The translations under genes were made by a program, and so were the position numbers. Source: Anaerobranca gottschalkii DSM 13577 (GTDB lineage: Bacteria > Bacillota > Proteinivoracia > Proteinivoracales > Proteinivoracaceae). Taken from it: 64,000 bases of DNA. The notes under the pieces were generated by a model, which had not been told where the DNA came from, ran no database searches, and saw only the letters and a program-made list of their open reading frames with translations. The stretch lies in NCBI RefSeq assembly GCF_900111575.1, contig NZ_FOIF01000003.1, forward strand, positions 39,510-103,509, given 5' to 3'. Below, piece after piece: positions 54,630-63,808 of this stretch. Every line of letters starts with the position of its first letter. Position 1 is the stretch's first letter.

Positions 54630-56522
54630 TTAAGTATTTTTCCTTTTATTTACCGGCCTACCCTTTCCTTTTGAATCTTTCTTTTTAGAATTTCTGTCCG
54701 GATCCTTACTTAAGGGAGCACCCTTTATTTTGGGTTTTATTAAACATTTCTTGCCATAACCAATTAAGTCTTTCCGGTTTGCCTTAATTAGAGCTTGGTA
54801 TACCAAATCATAGTTCTTAGGATTTTTATATTGCAGCAAAGCCCGCTGCATCCCTTTTTCCTTAGGATCTTTGGGAACATAGACCGGCTTTAAAGTCCTA
54901 GGATCTAATTCGGTATAATACATACAAGTGGAGAGGGTTCCCGGTGTTGGATAAAAGTCTTGTACTTGCTCTGGATGATAGTTGATATCCCGTAAATACT
55001 CAGCTAACTCTATGGCTGCCTGAAGGTCTGAGCCGGGATGGGAAGACATTAAATAAGGAACTAAAAATTGATTTTTACCTAACTTTTCGTTAATCCGATA
55101 GTATTTATCGACAAACTTTTCGTAAATATCTCTACCTGGTTTACCCATCTTTTCTAAAACCCTTGGAGATATATGTTCTGGAGCAACTTTAAGCTGCCCT
55201 GAGACATGGTGTTCACATAGCTCTTTGAAGAATTCATCATTTTTATCATAGATGAGATAGTCATATCTGATACCAGAACGGATAAACACTTTTTTTACAT
55301 TTGGTAGAGATCTAAGTTCCCTTAACAATTTCAAATATTCACTATGATCTATTTCTAAGTTTTTGCAGGGGGTAGGATAGAGGCATTGCTTGTTATTACA
55401 AACTCCCTGTTTTTCTTGTTTTTTACAGGCCCGTTTTCGGAAATTTGCCGTAGGTCCTCCTACATCGTGGATATATCCTTTAAAATCAGGGTCCCAAACC
55501 ATTTTTTTAGCTTCAGCTATAATAGATTGGCTGCTTCTAGGTTGAATAACCCTCCCTTGATGGAAGGTGAGGGAACAGAAACTACAACCACCAAAACAAC
55601 CACGGCTGCTTACTAAGCTGAATTTTACTTCTGTTAAGGCGGGAACACCTCCATCTTTTTCATAAATTGGGTGATATTCCTTTGTAAAGGGAAGGGAATA
55701 AATCCAATCTAGTTCAGCTGTTGTTAAAGGAGGAGCAGGGGGATTTTGAACGACATAAGTTTTACTTTTTTCATAAGGCTCTACTAAAGTTTTAGCTGTT
55801 ATACTATCAGTATTGTTGTATTGGAGCATAAAGTGTTTACAATACTTTATTTTGGATTTTGAGATTTCTTCATAGGAAGGTAAAAATTCTTCATCTACTA
55901 AATGGGACAAATCCGATGTTCTATATGCCGTTCCTTTGATAAAAGTTATTTGTTCAATGGGAATCCCACTTTGTAAACTTTCCGCAACTTCAATCATAGA
56001 TTTCTCAGCCATACCATAAATCAATAGATCTGCTTTAGAATCCAATAATATGGAACGTCTAACCTTGTTATCCCAATAATCATAGTGGGCTAAACGCCTT
56101 AAACTAGCTTCCACTCCACCAATAATAATGGGAACATCTTTATATGCTTCCCTTACTTTTTGGGAATAAACTATTGTAGCCCGGTCTGGTCTTAAAAAAC
56201 CTTTACCTCCCGGGGAATACTGATCGGTTTTTCTCCTTTTTTTAGCAACGGTGTAGTGGTTAACCATTGAATCAATATTACCACTGGAAACTAAGAAGGC
56301 TAAATTAGGTTTCCCTAATCTTTTAAAATCTTCGATACTATTCCAATTAGGTTGGGGTATAATGCCAACTTTAAACCCTTTACTTTCTAATACCCTACCA
56401 ATGATGGCAACTCCAAAGGAGGGGTGATCGACATAGGCATCACCACTTACAATGATAAAATCTAGGGAATCCCAACCCCGTTTTTCCATATCTTCTTTTG
56501 AAATAGGTAAAAAATCATTCAT
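54630..56522 (-). CDS. YgiQ family radical SAM protein
   Basis: This protein of about 630 aa has an N-terminal cobalamin-binding-like region ([20 protein letters not shown]) and a radical SAM core with the cluster motif [20 protein letters not shown] family-specific C-terminal region ends in a Lys/Arg-rich tail. YgiQ proteins are widespread but their substrate is unknown. The ATG at 56522 is used because AGGAG lies nine bases upstream; a TTG at 56531 is too close. Confidence 0.92.
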   Translation of the reverse strand: MNDFLPISKEDMEKRGWDSLDFIIVSGDAYVDHPSFGVAIIGRVLESKGFKVGIIPQPNWNSIEDFKRLGKPNLAFLVSSGNIDSMVNHYTVAKKRRKTDQYSPGGKGFLRPDRATIVYSQKVREAYKDVPIIIGGVEASLRRLAHYDYWDNKVRRSILLDSKADLLIYGMAEKSMIEVAESLQSGIPIEQITFIKGTAYRTSDLSHLVDEEFLPSYEEISKSKIKYCKHFMLQYNNTDSITAKTLVEPYEKSKTYVVQNPPAPPLTTAELDWIYSLPFTKEYHPIYEKDGGVPALTEVKFSLVSSRGCFGGCSFCSLTFHQGRVIQPRSSQSIIAEAKKMVWDPDFKGYIHDVGGPTANFRKRACKKQEKQGVCNNKQCLYPTPCKNLEIDHSEYLKLLRELRSLPNVKKVFIRSGIRYDYLIYDKNDEFFKELCEHHVSGQLKVAPEHISPRVLEKMGKPGRDIYEKFVDKYYRINEKLGKNQFLVPYLMSSHPGSDLQAAIELAEYLRDINYHPEQVQDFYPTPGTLSTCMYYTELDPRTLKPVYVPKDPKEKGMQRALLQYKNPKNYDLVYQALIKANRKDLIGYGKKCLIKPKIKGAPLSKDPDRNSKKKDSKGKGRPVNKRKNT

Positions 56523-56598
56523 CCTTTTCAACTCCTATTAAAACCGAAATATAAGGCTTGTATTTTTAATTTACCCAAGGTCTAAAAGTTTATTAATA

Positions 56599-56633
56599 AA
56601 CCCAGTTACCAGCAAAGTTCTGGCAACTGGGTT
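56599..56633 (-). terminator. Terminator after speD copy 1
   Basis: AACCCAGTTACCAG pairs with CTGGCAACTGGGTT with one mismatch around a short loop, downstream of the minus-strand AdoMet decarboxylase gene. Confidence 0.82.
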
Positions 56634-56660
56634 ATTAACCCTTGTCTAACTTGAGACTTA

Positions 56661-57476
56661 TTAAACTTTAATAACATTTCTTCCGTAGAAGATTTCGTAC
56701 ATTTCCTTTTTAAGTTTGTTTCTGATTTTCCGCTTTTCATTGGGGGATAAATCTTTTTTACTGATACCAAATAGATAGTTATCTAAATCGAAGTCTTTTA
56801 GCAACATCTTAGTGTGGAAAATATTTTCTTGATAAACATTGACATCTATCATGTGATAACGATCTCTAAACTCAACATCTAAATAGTTTTGAATAGAGTT
56901 GATTTTATGGTCGATAAAGATCTTTTTGCCATTAATATCCCTAGTAAAACCTCTAACTTTGTAGTCAATAGTTACAATATCAGTATCAAAGGACTGCATT
57001 AAATAGTTTAATGCTTTGAGTGGAGAGATATGTCCACAGGTTGATACATCGATATCAGCTCTAAAGGTACTGATACCATCATCGGGATGGCTTTCAGGAT
57101 AAGTGTGTACTGTAATATGACTTTTATCTAAATGGGCAGCTACAGAACCTAAAGAAGATGGTCCTGGGGATTCTGCCTCTTCGTTGACATTAGTGTTAAA
57201 TTCCCCTTCTTCAGAGACTAAAATGGTTACAGAGGCACCTTGAGGTTCATAATCTTGTTTAGCGATATTTAATATATTAGCACCAATGATTTTAGCAACA
57301 TTGGTTAGAATTTCCGTCAATCTATCGGCATTATACTGCTCATCTATATATTGAATATAGTTAGCTCGATCTTCAGGGGTTTTTGCGTAACAAATGTCAT
57401 ACATGTTAAAGCTCAAGGTTTTCGTCAGGTTGTTAAATCCGTAAAGTTCAATTTTTTTGTAAGGTTTAATTTCCAT
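56661..57476 (-). CDS. speD: S-adenosylmethionine decarboxylase proenzyme, copy 1
   Basis: This pyruvoyl enzyme makes decarboxylated S-adenosylmethionine, the aminopropyl donor for spermidine. The 271-aa protein aligns along its length with the E. coli-type Spe[41 protein letters not shown] and self-cleavage site [17 protein letters not shown] (pyruvoyl Ser119). It also has [16 protein letters not shown] and [19 protein letters not shown]. The ATG at 57476 has AAAGGAGG upstream; longer N-terminal versions are not supported. A second copy lies 1.3 kb away at 58792. No spermidine synthase gene is adjacent. Confidence 0.95.
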   Translation of the reverse strand: MEIKPYKKIELYGFNNLTKTLSFNMYDICYAKTPEDRANYIQYIDEQYNADRLTEILTNVAKIIGANILNIAKQDYEPQGASVTILVSEEGEFNTNVNEEAESPGPSSLGSVAAHLDKSHITVHTYPESHPDDGISTFRADIDVSTCGHISPLKALNYLMQSFDTDIVTIDYKVRGFTRDINGKKIFIDHKINSIQNYLDVEFRDRYHMIDVNVYQENIFHTKMLLKDFDLDNYLFGISKKDLSPNEKRKIRNKLKKEMYEIFYGRNVIKV

Positions 57477-57605
57477 TGGCAATACCTCCTTTTCCCACGG
57501 TATACAATTTAATAATACCACTTTTTTATATTTTTTCAACTAATATATTATGTTTCACAAGGTTATATTATAAATTACTTTATATAATATGTAAAGGGGA
57601 TAAGC

Positions 57606-58670
57606 TTATTTTGGTAAGGAATTTTCGAAATATATACTTCTGGAAGGAAAAGCTATAGATACTCCTTCTTCTTCTAAAATAGCCATAATTTTAAAATTAA
57701 CATCTTCTTTTACCTTTAAAAACTCTCCCCACACCGTGGTTTTAGTAAAACAATATATAAATATATCTAGTGAACTTTCGTTAAAACTGTCAAAATTGAC
57801 AAAAATAGTTTCAGGATGGATATCAGGATGATTTTTTAACATCGATTCAATCCTTCGGACACAGAGCTGGAGTTTGTGACGGGGAGTGGTATAAGTAACA
57901 CCTAGATTAAAAGTAATTCTCCTTTTACCCATTTTACTCCAATTGGTTATAGGGCCTTTAACCAAGCTGGAATTAGGAACTGTTACTAAAGCATGGGCGA
58001 AGGTCCTAACCTTTGTACTTCTAAAATTTATATCTTCTACTGTACCTTCTACCTGGGGAGTTAATATCCAATCCCCAATTGAGAAGGGTTTGTCCAAAAT
58101 TATAACAATACCGCCAAAAAAGTTGGCTATTGTATCTTGGGCAGCTAATGCAAAGGCTAAACCACCTAAACCTAACCCTGCAACAAAACCATTGACATCA
58201 TATCCCCACTCTTGAGCAATTATCGTTGCACTGATAGCAAAAATGATGAAACGAAGGGCTTTGGAAAAAATTGGAATCAAAATTTTATCCATTTCAAACT
58301 CTAATTTTTCCGTTAGCTTTTCAAATAAAACGGAAGATGTACTAGCTAAATTGTAAAAAACGGAAGAAATAAGGACAATTATCAAAGACCTAAAAAGCCG
58401 GAGAACTACCCCGTAAATTTCAACAGATAGGGGAAGGGTCCTGACTCCTAGGAAAACTCCTAAAAGTAAAATGAAGTTTTTTACAGGCTTACGGAAAGCT
58501 AAAGCGATTTTTGTATCGACACTGGTTTTAGTCTTTTCGGTAATTTTTAGAATAATGGGATAAAAAAAACTATCAAATATTTTACTCAGTATATAAAAAA
58601 TAAATAAGAAAGAAAGGAAAACTGCGGGAATTTGCAAATATTGATGCCAAATTCTTAAAAAATCTTCCAT
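57606..58670 (-). CDS. Mechanosensitive channel, MscS family
   Basis: This protein of about 354 aa has four to five N-terminal transmembrane segments, then the pore-lining helix with GLGGLAFALAAQDTIANFFGG and the beta domain (IGDWI, GTVEDINFRSTKVRTF, TVPNSSLVKGPITNWS). These identify MscS-type channels that release solutes under hypo-osmotic stress. The ATG at 58670 follows TAGGTG; a GTG at 58679 overlaps it. The gene lies between the two speD copies, all on the minus strand. Confidence 0.92.
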   Translation of the reverse strand: MEDFLRIWHQYLQIPAVFLSFLFIFYILSKIFDSFFYPIILKITEKTKTSVDTKIALAFRKPVKNFILLLGVFLGVRTLPLSVEIYGVVLRLFRSLIIVLISSVFYNLASTSSVLFEKLTEKLEFEMDKILIPIFSKALRFIIFAISATIIAQEWGYDVNGFVAGLGLGGLAFALAAQDTIANFFGGIVIILDKPFSIGDWILTPQVEGTVEDINFRSTKVRTFAHALVTVPNSSLVKGPITNWSKMGKRRITFNLGVTYTTPRHKLQLCVRRIESMLKNHPDIHPETIFVNFDSFNESSLDIFIYCFTKTTVWGEFLKVKEDVNFKIMAILEEEGVSIAFPSRSIYFENSLPK

Positions 58671-58744
58671 AAGTATCACCTATAATAAAAGTTACTTTAT
58701 TAATACTTTAACATACTAGGCTGATTTTTCAAGGGCAAAATAAA

Positions 58745-58776
58745 AAGCTCCTTACCTATTCTTGGCAAGGAAGCTA
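58745..58776 (-). terminator. Terminator after speD copy 2
   Basis: AGCTCCTTACC and GGCAAGGAAGCT form an imperfect stem that, on the minus strand, is followed by TTTTTATTTT. Confidence 0.8.
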
Positions 58777-58791
58777 AAGTTAGTAAATAAA

Positions 58792-59613
58792 TTATACTTT
58801 AATGACATTTCTACCATAGAAAATATCATTCATTTCTTTTTTAAGTTGTGCTTTAATTTTCCGCCTTTCCTGTGGAGTTAAATCCTTTTTATCAACACCA
58901 AAAAGGTAATTATCTAGATCAAATTTTTTTAGTAGTAATTTAGTATGGAAAATATTTTCTTGATAAATATTTACATCGATCATTTGGTAGCGGTCCCTTG
59001 TATCGATATCAATATAGTTTTGAATAGAGTTGATTTTGTGGTCGATGAACAACTTTCTACCATTGACGTCCCGGGTAAAGCCCCTAACCCTGTAGTCTAT
59101 TGTCATAATATCGGCATCAAAACTGTGGATTAAATAATTCAATGCTTTGAGTGGAGATATATGACCACAAGTAGAAACATCGATATCTGCTCTAAAGGTA
59201 CTAATACCTTGGTAGGGATGACTTTCAGGGTAAGTGTGAACTGTGATATGGCTTTTATCTAAGTGGCCTACAACAGAGCCGGGAAGGGGTCCTGGACTTT
59301 CAGATTCCTCTAGTTCTTCAGGAGGAGAATCAGAAAATACTCCTTCTTCAGAAACCAACATGGTGACTGAAGCCCCTTGGGGTTCATAATCCTGTTTAGC
59401 TATGTTTAATATATTGGCACCTATAATCTGGGCCACATCCTTCAAAATTTTGGTTAACCTCTCAGCACTATACTCTTCATCGATGTATTTAATATACCCT
59501 TTACGATCCTCTTCAGTTTTTGCATAACATATATCATACATATTAAAACTTAAAGTTTTAGTAAGGTTATTGAAACCATATAGTTTAAGTTTTTTAAATG
59601 ATTTTATTTTCAT
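58792..59613 (-). CDS. speD: S-adenosylmethionine decarboxylase proenzyme, copy 2
   Basis: This 273-aa protein is closely related to copy 1 (most of the motifs listed there are identical, including [17 protein letters not shown] with the processing serine at 121). It differs most around residues 91-113, where it carries an acidic [13 protein letters not shown] stretch. The C-terminal ending FYGRNVIKV is shared. GGGAGG precedes the ATG. The two copies flank the MscS gene and probably arose by local duplication. Both keep the residues needed for self-processing. Confidence 0.95.
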   Translation of the reverse strand: MKIKSFKKLKLYGFNNLTKTLSFNMYDICYAKTEEDRKGYIKYIDEEYSAERLTKILKDVAQIIGANILNIAKQDYEPQGASVTMLVSEEGVFSDSPPEELEESESPGPLPGSVVGHLDKSHITVHTYPESHPYQGISTFRADIDVSTCGHISPLKALNYLIHSFDADIMTIDYRVRGFTRDVNGRKLFIDHKINSIQNYIDIDTRDRYQMIDVNIYQENIFHTKLLLKKFDLDNYLFGVDKKDLTPQERRKIKAQLKKEMNDIFYGRNVIKV

Positions 59614-59740
59614 ACCCTTTTCCTCCCGTTTAGGATTTATTCTTTATTTATATTATTCCTTAGATAGCAAAATATAATCTTTTTAATTGGGTGCGATGGA
59701 TATATAATATAGTAAAATACTTTATCAGGGGGAAATGATT

Positions 59741-60394
59741 ATGGCTTTTAAAGGAATTTTTTTTGATTTAGATGGGACATTGATCAATAGTATTGATGAT
59801 ATTGCAGATTCGGTAAATACTGTGTTAAAAAAATTTGGTTATCCAACCCATGGAAGGGAAAAATATTTTAAATTTGTAGGAAATGGGATGGAAAAATTGG
59901 TTATAAGGGCATTGCCTGGAGATGTCTCTGAAGAAACAATTTTATCAGTGTATAAAGAGACAAAAGCTGAGTACAGTAGGAGATGGAATAAAAAGACCAA
60001 TCCCTATCCTCAAATAGAGAGATTATTAGAAGAACTTCAAAGGAAAAATATCCTTTTAGGAATACTTTCAAACAAACCCCATGATTTTACTAAAGATGTA
60101 GTGAAACACTTTTTTCCAGAATTTAATTTTGCCTTTGTTCAGGGGGCAGAGGAACCTTTTCCCCATAAACCGGATCCTCAATTAGCATTACATATTGCTA
60201 ATAAACTGGATTTGAATCCTGAAGAAATTATTTATGTAGGAGATTCCGATGTAGATATGCAAACTGCTGTTAATGCCAACTTTTATCCTGTAGGAGTCAG
60301 TTGGGGATTTAGGTCTAAAGAAGAATTGTGGGAAAATGGTGCTAAAGTTGTAGTAGATAAACCATTGGAAATTCTCGACCTTTTGGAAAAATAA
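59741..60394 (+). CDS. HAD-family phosphatase, phosphoglycolate phosphatase-like
   Basis: The HAD superfamily phosphatase (about 217 aa) has motif I FFDLDGTLINS, motif II in LGILSNKP, a Lys in PHKPDP and motif III in VGDSDVDMQTA. The order and length fit the phosphoglycolate phosphatase/PpaX group, which removes phosphate from 2-phosphoglycolate or pyrophosphate. Two ATG codons exist (59735 and 59741); the second is better spaced from AGGGGGAA. The precise substrate is open. Confidence 0.87.
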   Translation: MAFKGIFFDLDGTLINSIDDIADSVNTVLKKFGYPTHGREKYFKFVGNGMEKLVIRALPGDVSEETILSVYKETKAEYSRRWNKKTNPYPQIERLLEELQRKNILLGILSNKPHDFTKDVVKHFFPEFNFAFVQGAEEPFPHKPDPQLALHIANKLDLNPEEIIYVGDSDVDMQTAVNANFYPVGVSWGFRSKEELWENGAKVVVDKPLEILDLLEK

Positions 60395-60468
60395 TTTATT
60401 GAAAATCAGCATTTCTCATCCTTTAATGTCATATATATAAATGATAACCGAAATGGGGAGGTTTAAAT

Positions 60469-60981
60469 ATGTCTAAAATTAAAGAAATAACATACAGTGA
60501 ATTATTGCCTCAGGTACTGGATAAGTTGCCTAAAGGAGCATTTTTAACCACTAAGTATAAAGATAAAGTCAATACAATGACAATTGGTTGGGGAAGTATA
60601 GGGATAATGTGGGGAAAACCTATATTTATGGTAGGTGTGAGATATTCAAGGCATACTTACAGGATGCTCCAATCCTCAGGGGAATTTACTATTAGTATCC
60701 CTATAGAGAAAGATCTAAAAAAGGAATTGGCTTTTTGTGGCAGCAAATCGGGAAGGGATATAGATAAAATTTCCCAAACCCGTCTAAATTTAAAACCAGG
60801 GTTTAAAGTCAATACTCCTGTAATCGAAGATTGTGAACTCCATTATGAGTGTAAAGTAGTCTACCAACAAAGCATGGATCCAGGCCTTGTAATAGGGGAA
60901 ATAGATGAACGTTATTACAAAAACAATGACTTTCATGTACTTTTTTACGGAGAAATTGTATCTTGTTATAAATTAGAATAA
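60469..60981 (+). CDS. Flavin reductase-like FMN-binding protein
   Basis: This 170-aa protein has the flavin reductase-like split barrel: PKGAFLTTKYKDKVNTMTIG, IFMVGVRYSRHTYRML, FTISIP and a C-terminal dimer-forming part. Members bind FMN and reduce it with NAD(P)H or serve as rubredoxin-like electron carriers in anaerobes. A GGGGAGG ribosome binding site precedes the ATG. No partner oxygenase is nearby, which fits an anaerobe using it in flavin redox metabolism. Confidence 0.88.
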   Translation: MSKIKEITYSELLPQVLDKLPKGAFLTTKYKDKVNTMTIGWGSIGIMWGKPIFMVGVRYSRHTYRMLQSSGEFTISIPIEKDLKKELAFCGSKSGRDIDKISQTRLNLKPGFKVNTPVIEDCELHYECKVVYQQSMDPGLVIGEIDERYYKNNDFHVLFYGEIVSCYKLE

Positions 60982-61086
60982 AAAATCCCCCCTCTTATAA
61001 ACAAATATACTTTTTTTGTAAAAAATAGAAGGATTTTATCTATGTAAGTAGAATATACAAAAAAGTAAATGTAGGAGGGGGTTCGT

Positions 61087-61479
61087 TTGAAATTAGAAAA
61101 ATTAAAAAGGGAATTTTTAACTAGTATTGCTATGGATTTACCAAAGGATTATTTATCCGATGATGAAAATAGAGAAGTCAAAGAGAAGGTTAATAGTTTT
61201 TCCAATGAGGCTGAAGGAATTAACTATTTAATAAATCAAGGAATAATAGGCTATGATGATAAAGAAGGAAAATATTACCGTAGTAAAATAAAGGATATAA
61301 GTAATGAAGATATAGATCTTTTAATTCAGCTGGAGAAGCATAAAATTTTAAAAGGGATTTACAAATACCTTAAATTAATTTTACTTTTCTTAGTTGGTAC
61401 AGGAATCTGTTTATCCTTTTTTCAGCCGATTTTCTTAAGTGTCCTTTTATTGGTAGCTATTGTTTATATAGCTATATAA
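61087..61479 (+). CDS. Unrecognised membrane protein heading the ABC operon
   Basis: This 130-aa protein has a charged, helical cytoplasmic N-terminus (about 1-95) and two transmembrane helices at the C-terminus (about 96-130). The TTG start follows AGGAGGGGG. I do not recognise the family. By order it may correspond to YxlC/YxlD in the B. subtilis sigY-yxlCDEFG operon, where small membrane proteins precede the ABC transporter; this is context only. It could be an anti-sigma-type or regulatory component. Confidence 0.7.
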   Translation: MKLEKLKREFLTSIAMDLPKDYLSDDENREVKEKVNSFSNEAEGINYLINQGIIGYDDKEGKYYRSKIKDISNEDIDLLIQLEKHKILKGIYKYLKLILLFLVGTGICLSFFQPIFLSVLLLVAIVYIAI

Positions 61480-61505
61480 AAAATAAAATTTGGAGGTGAA
61501 GCAAA

Positions 61506-61703
61506 ATGGGTGCTAATATTTTAACTTTGCCCTTTTTATTACCTTTACTTTTTGTAGAGATAGCATTAAAGCTTTATTGTTTGTATCTTTTATTTAAGGA
61601 TGGGGGAGAACATCTGCCTAAGTGGGCCTGGGCCTTTATCATCCTTTTTGTAAGTACCTTAGGGCCAATTAGTTTTTTAATTTTTGGCAAGAGGAGATAT
61701 TAA
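61506..61703 (+). CDS. PLDc_N/YxlE-like small membrane protein
   Basis: This 65-aa protein has two transmembrane helices and the signature LPKWAWAFIILFVSTLGPISFLIFGKRR. That is the PLDc_N domain seen alone in small proteins such as B. subtilis YxlE, found upstream of YxlF/YxlG-type ABC transporter genes. TTGGAGGTG precedes the ATG. It lies in the same operon as the ABC transporter. Confidence 0.85.
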   Translation: MGANILTLPFLLPLLFVEIALKLYCLYLLFKDGGEHLPKWAWAFIILFVSTLGPISFLIFGKRRY

Positions 61704-61707
61704 TGAG

Positions 61708-62634
61708 ATGATACAAGTTGAAGGTTTAGTAAAAAAATACGGAGATTTTCAAGTTCTAAAATCTATAAATTTTACCGTTAAAAAAGGCAGTGTGTTTGGC
61801 TTTTTAGGTAAAAATGGTGCTGGAAAGTCTACTACTATGAATATTTTAACTGGTTTAATAAATTTTAATTCAGGAAAAATTACTTTCGATGGTTTGAACT
61901 TTCCGGAAAACAAAAATCAGATATTAAAAAAAATAGGCTATCTTCCAGAAAATCCAGTTTTCTATGATTATATGACTGGAGAGGAGTATTTGCATTTTAT
62001 CGCTGGGGTTAGTGGCTTTCCCAAAGGCTCAATAAAAAATAGGGTAGAAGAGTTATTACATCAAGTTAAATTAACTGATGCCAAGGATCGAAGGGTCGGT
62101 GGTTATTCTAGGGGTATGAAACAGCGGTTAGGATTAGCTGTAGCCCTCTTTAACCACCCCCAATACCTCTTTTTAGATGAACCGACATCGGCATTAGATC
62201 CACAAGGCCGTTTGGAAATGGTGGAACTAATAACAGAATTAAAGGATAAAAGTATAACTGTATTTTTGTCTACCCATATTTTAAGTGATGTGGAAAGGGT
62301 TTGTGATGAAGTTTGTATTTTAGATAAAGGGGAAATACTACTGAGCAGCAGTTTAGAAGAATTACAAAAAAAATACATTCAACCGATTTTTGATATAACC
62401 TTTGAAAACGATTGTGCTAAGGTAGCAGAAGAATTAAAGAATTTGCCTTGGGTAGAAAAGGTAGTTCAGGAAAAAAGAAATTTGAGCCTTTATGCTAAAG
62501 ATTTAGAAAAGGCCAAAAGGGAGCTAATTAATCAGTTAGGAAAACTAGATAACCCAGTAGTTAATTACCAAATACGGCAAGGAAATTTAGAAGATATTTT
62601 TATCAGGTTGGTGAATTACAATGACATCATTTAA
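61708..62634 (+). CDS. ABC transporter ATP-binding protein (YxlF-like)
   Basis: The 308-aa ATPase has Walker A GKNGAGKSTTMNIL, Q-loop GYLPENP, signature YSRGMKQRLGLA, Walker B YLFLDEPTSALDP and the switch histidine STHI. A C-terminal extension of about 80 residues is typical of ABC-2 exporters. The ATG at 61708 follows GAGGAGA; upstream in-frame codons lie in the previous gene. It ends 14 bases inside the permease gene. Confidence 0.93.
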   Translation: MIQVEGLVKKYGDFQVLKSINFTVKKGSVFGFLGKNGAGKSTTMNILTGLINFNSGKITFDGLNFPENKNQILKKIGYLPENPVFYDYMTGEEYLHFIAGVSGFPKGSIKNRVEELLHQVKLTDAKDRRVGGYSRGMKQRLGLAVALFNHPQYLFLDEPTSALDPQGRLEMVELITELKDKSITVFLSTHILSDVERVCDEVCILDKGEILLSSSLEELQKKYIQPIFDITFENDCAKVAEELKNLPWVEKVVQEKRNLSLYAKDLEKAKRELINQLGKLDNPVVNYQIRQGNLEDIFIRLVNYNDII

Positions 62635-63385
62635 GGCATATTTTAAAAAAGAGATCTTAGAATCCCTAAGACAAAGCCGTTATATTATTTTCCTAGCAGG
62701 TTTTGGAATTTGGGCTTTAGTCAATCCCTTAGGCCTTAAACTTTTGCCTCAATTTTTAGGAGACCAACTTCCTTCAGAGTTATTGGATCAGCTAATCCCT
62801 GATAGGGCAGGGGTAATTCAAAACTATATTTCTGATGTCTTTTCTTTAATTATTATGTTTGTGATTTTCCCTCTAATGGGTATTTTATCCGATGAAGTAG
62901 GGAGACAAAGACTTATGTTACCTGCCTCTAAAGGTTTATCGATACCACAGATGGTATTAGCAAAGTCTTTCCATTACAATGGAGTAATTTTTGCTGCCGT
63001 TTTTATCGGGTTTTTGGTTAACTATTATTATACTGGACTACTCTTTGGAGATGGTGGGATAACAATTTTCCATGCCTTACAATCAGCCATTTTAGTGGCT
63101 ATTTACTTTATCTTTATTATTTCATTACTCCTTTTTGTCAGTAGTTTAGTTAAAAAAGGAATAATAGCGGGATTAACTGTCCTTGTTTTTAACTATTTAT
63201 TACCGTTAATTTCTAGTATAGATAAAATAAAGGAATTTAGCCCTTACTATTTATTCCAACGGGCCAGTGATGTTGGCAATGTCTTTGATGAAACGATACT
63301 GCCATCCCTTTTGACAACAGGGATTATAATAATAGCTTTAAATTGGTTGGCTATCCATCGTATGCAAAATGTTGAAGTGGTATAA
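62621..63385 (+). CDS. ABC-2 type permease (YxlG-like)
   Basis: This 254-aa membrane protein has six hydrophobic segments and a charged N-terminus (FKAYFKKEILESLRQSRY), typical of ABC-2 permeases that pair with the adjacent ATPase. It overlaps the ATPase gene by 14 bp, so the two are translationally coupled. The substrate is unknown. It is followed by a short hairpin interrupted by repeat element B. Confidence 0.88.
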   Translation: MTSFKAYFKKEILESLRQSRYIIFLAGFGIWALVNPLGLKLLPQFLGDQLPSELLDQLIPDRAGVIQNYISDVFSLIIMFVIFPLMGILSDEVGRQRLMLPASKGLSIPQMVLAKSFHYNGVIFAAVFIGFLVNYYYTGLLFGDGGITIFHALQSAILVAIYFIFIISLLLFVSSLVKKGIIAGLTVLVFNYLLPLISSIDKIKEFSPYYLFQRASDVGNVFDETILPSLLTTGIIIIALNWLAIHRMQNVEVV

Positions 63386-63386
63386 A

Positions 63387-63404
63387 AAGCACCCTTTGGT
63401 GCTT
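63387..63404 (+). terminator. Terminator stem of the ABC operon, adjacent to repeat element B
   Basis: AAGCACC and GGTGCTT form a stem with a CTTT loop. Instead of a T run, the repeat element begins in its right arm, so the original terminator looks split by insertion. Confidence 0.65.
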
Positions 63405-63678
63405 CAGACTGAAGACAAATTATAGACAAAGTCATCATCAGCTGTGGTAATTAAACAAAGATACGATTAAGTTGAGGAGATAGATTTAAGAGCTGATTAG
63501 ATAAAAGGAAGAAGGGGTGAGGAACAGGACGTTCCGAAAGCTCTATTGAGCCATGGATGGCGAATTAGAGCGGTACCCTTCTTACTTTTAGATAGAAGCC
63601 TTAAATCTCGACGTAGAACTTTGTTAGAATGTTTAATTACCACAGCCTTTAAAAAATGACTTTGTCTACAAACTGAAG
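63402..63678 (+). repeat. 277-bp palindromic mobile-like repeat, copy B
   Basis: This is nearly identical to the reverse complement of 7334-7608 over its whole length, with only scattered differences (for example GACGTAGAAC for GACGGAGAC, CTTCTTACTT for CTTCTTCCTT). It starts CTTCAG and ends CTGAAG. The insertion is into the terminator of the ABC operon, and its right end directly abuts the left end of an insertion sequence. It carries no credible ORF. Confidence 0.85.
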
Positions 63679-63700
63679 GGGCTGTCGGGAAATAGGCACC

Positions 63701-63741
63701 AAAAAAGTCAGCTTGACTCATAAGAGTTAGCTGACTTTTTT
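63701..63741. terminator. Hairpin at the left end of the insertion sequence
   Basis: AAAAAAGTCAGCT and AGCTGACTTTTTT pair perfectly with an inner GACTC/GAGTT stem. Such hairpins near element ends shield the transposase gene from outside transcription. Confidence 0.85.
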
Positions 63742-63808
63742 ATATAAAAAAATGGAAAAGATGATCAAGATTGACCACTTTTCCTTAGTTATATTGTATA
63801 ATATAACT

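Noticed and set aside
63497..63721. 74-codon frame on the minus strand through repeat B
   Set aside because: It crosses from the repeat into the insertion sequence and is not preserved as a unit in copy A, so it is not a gene.
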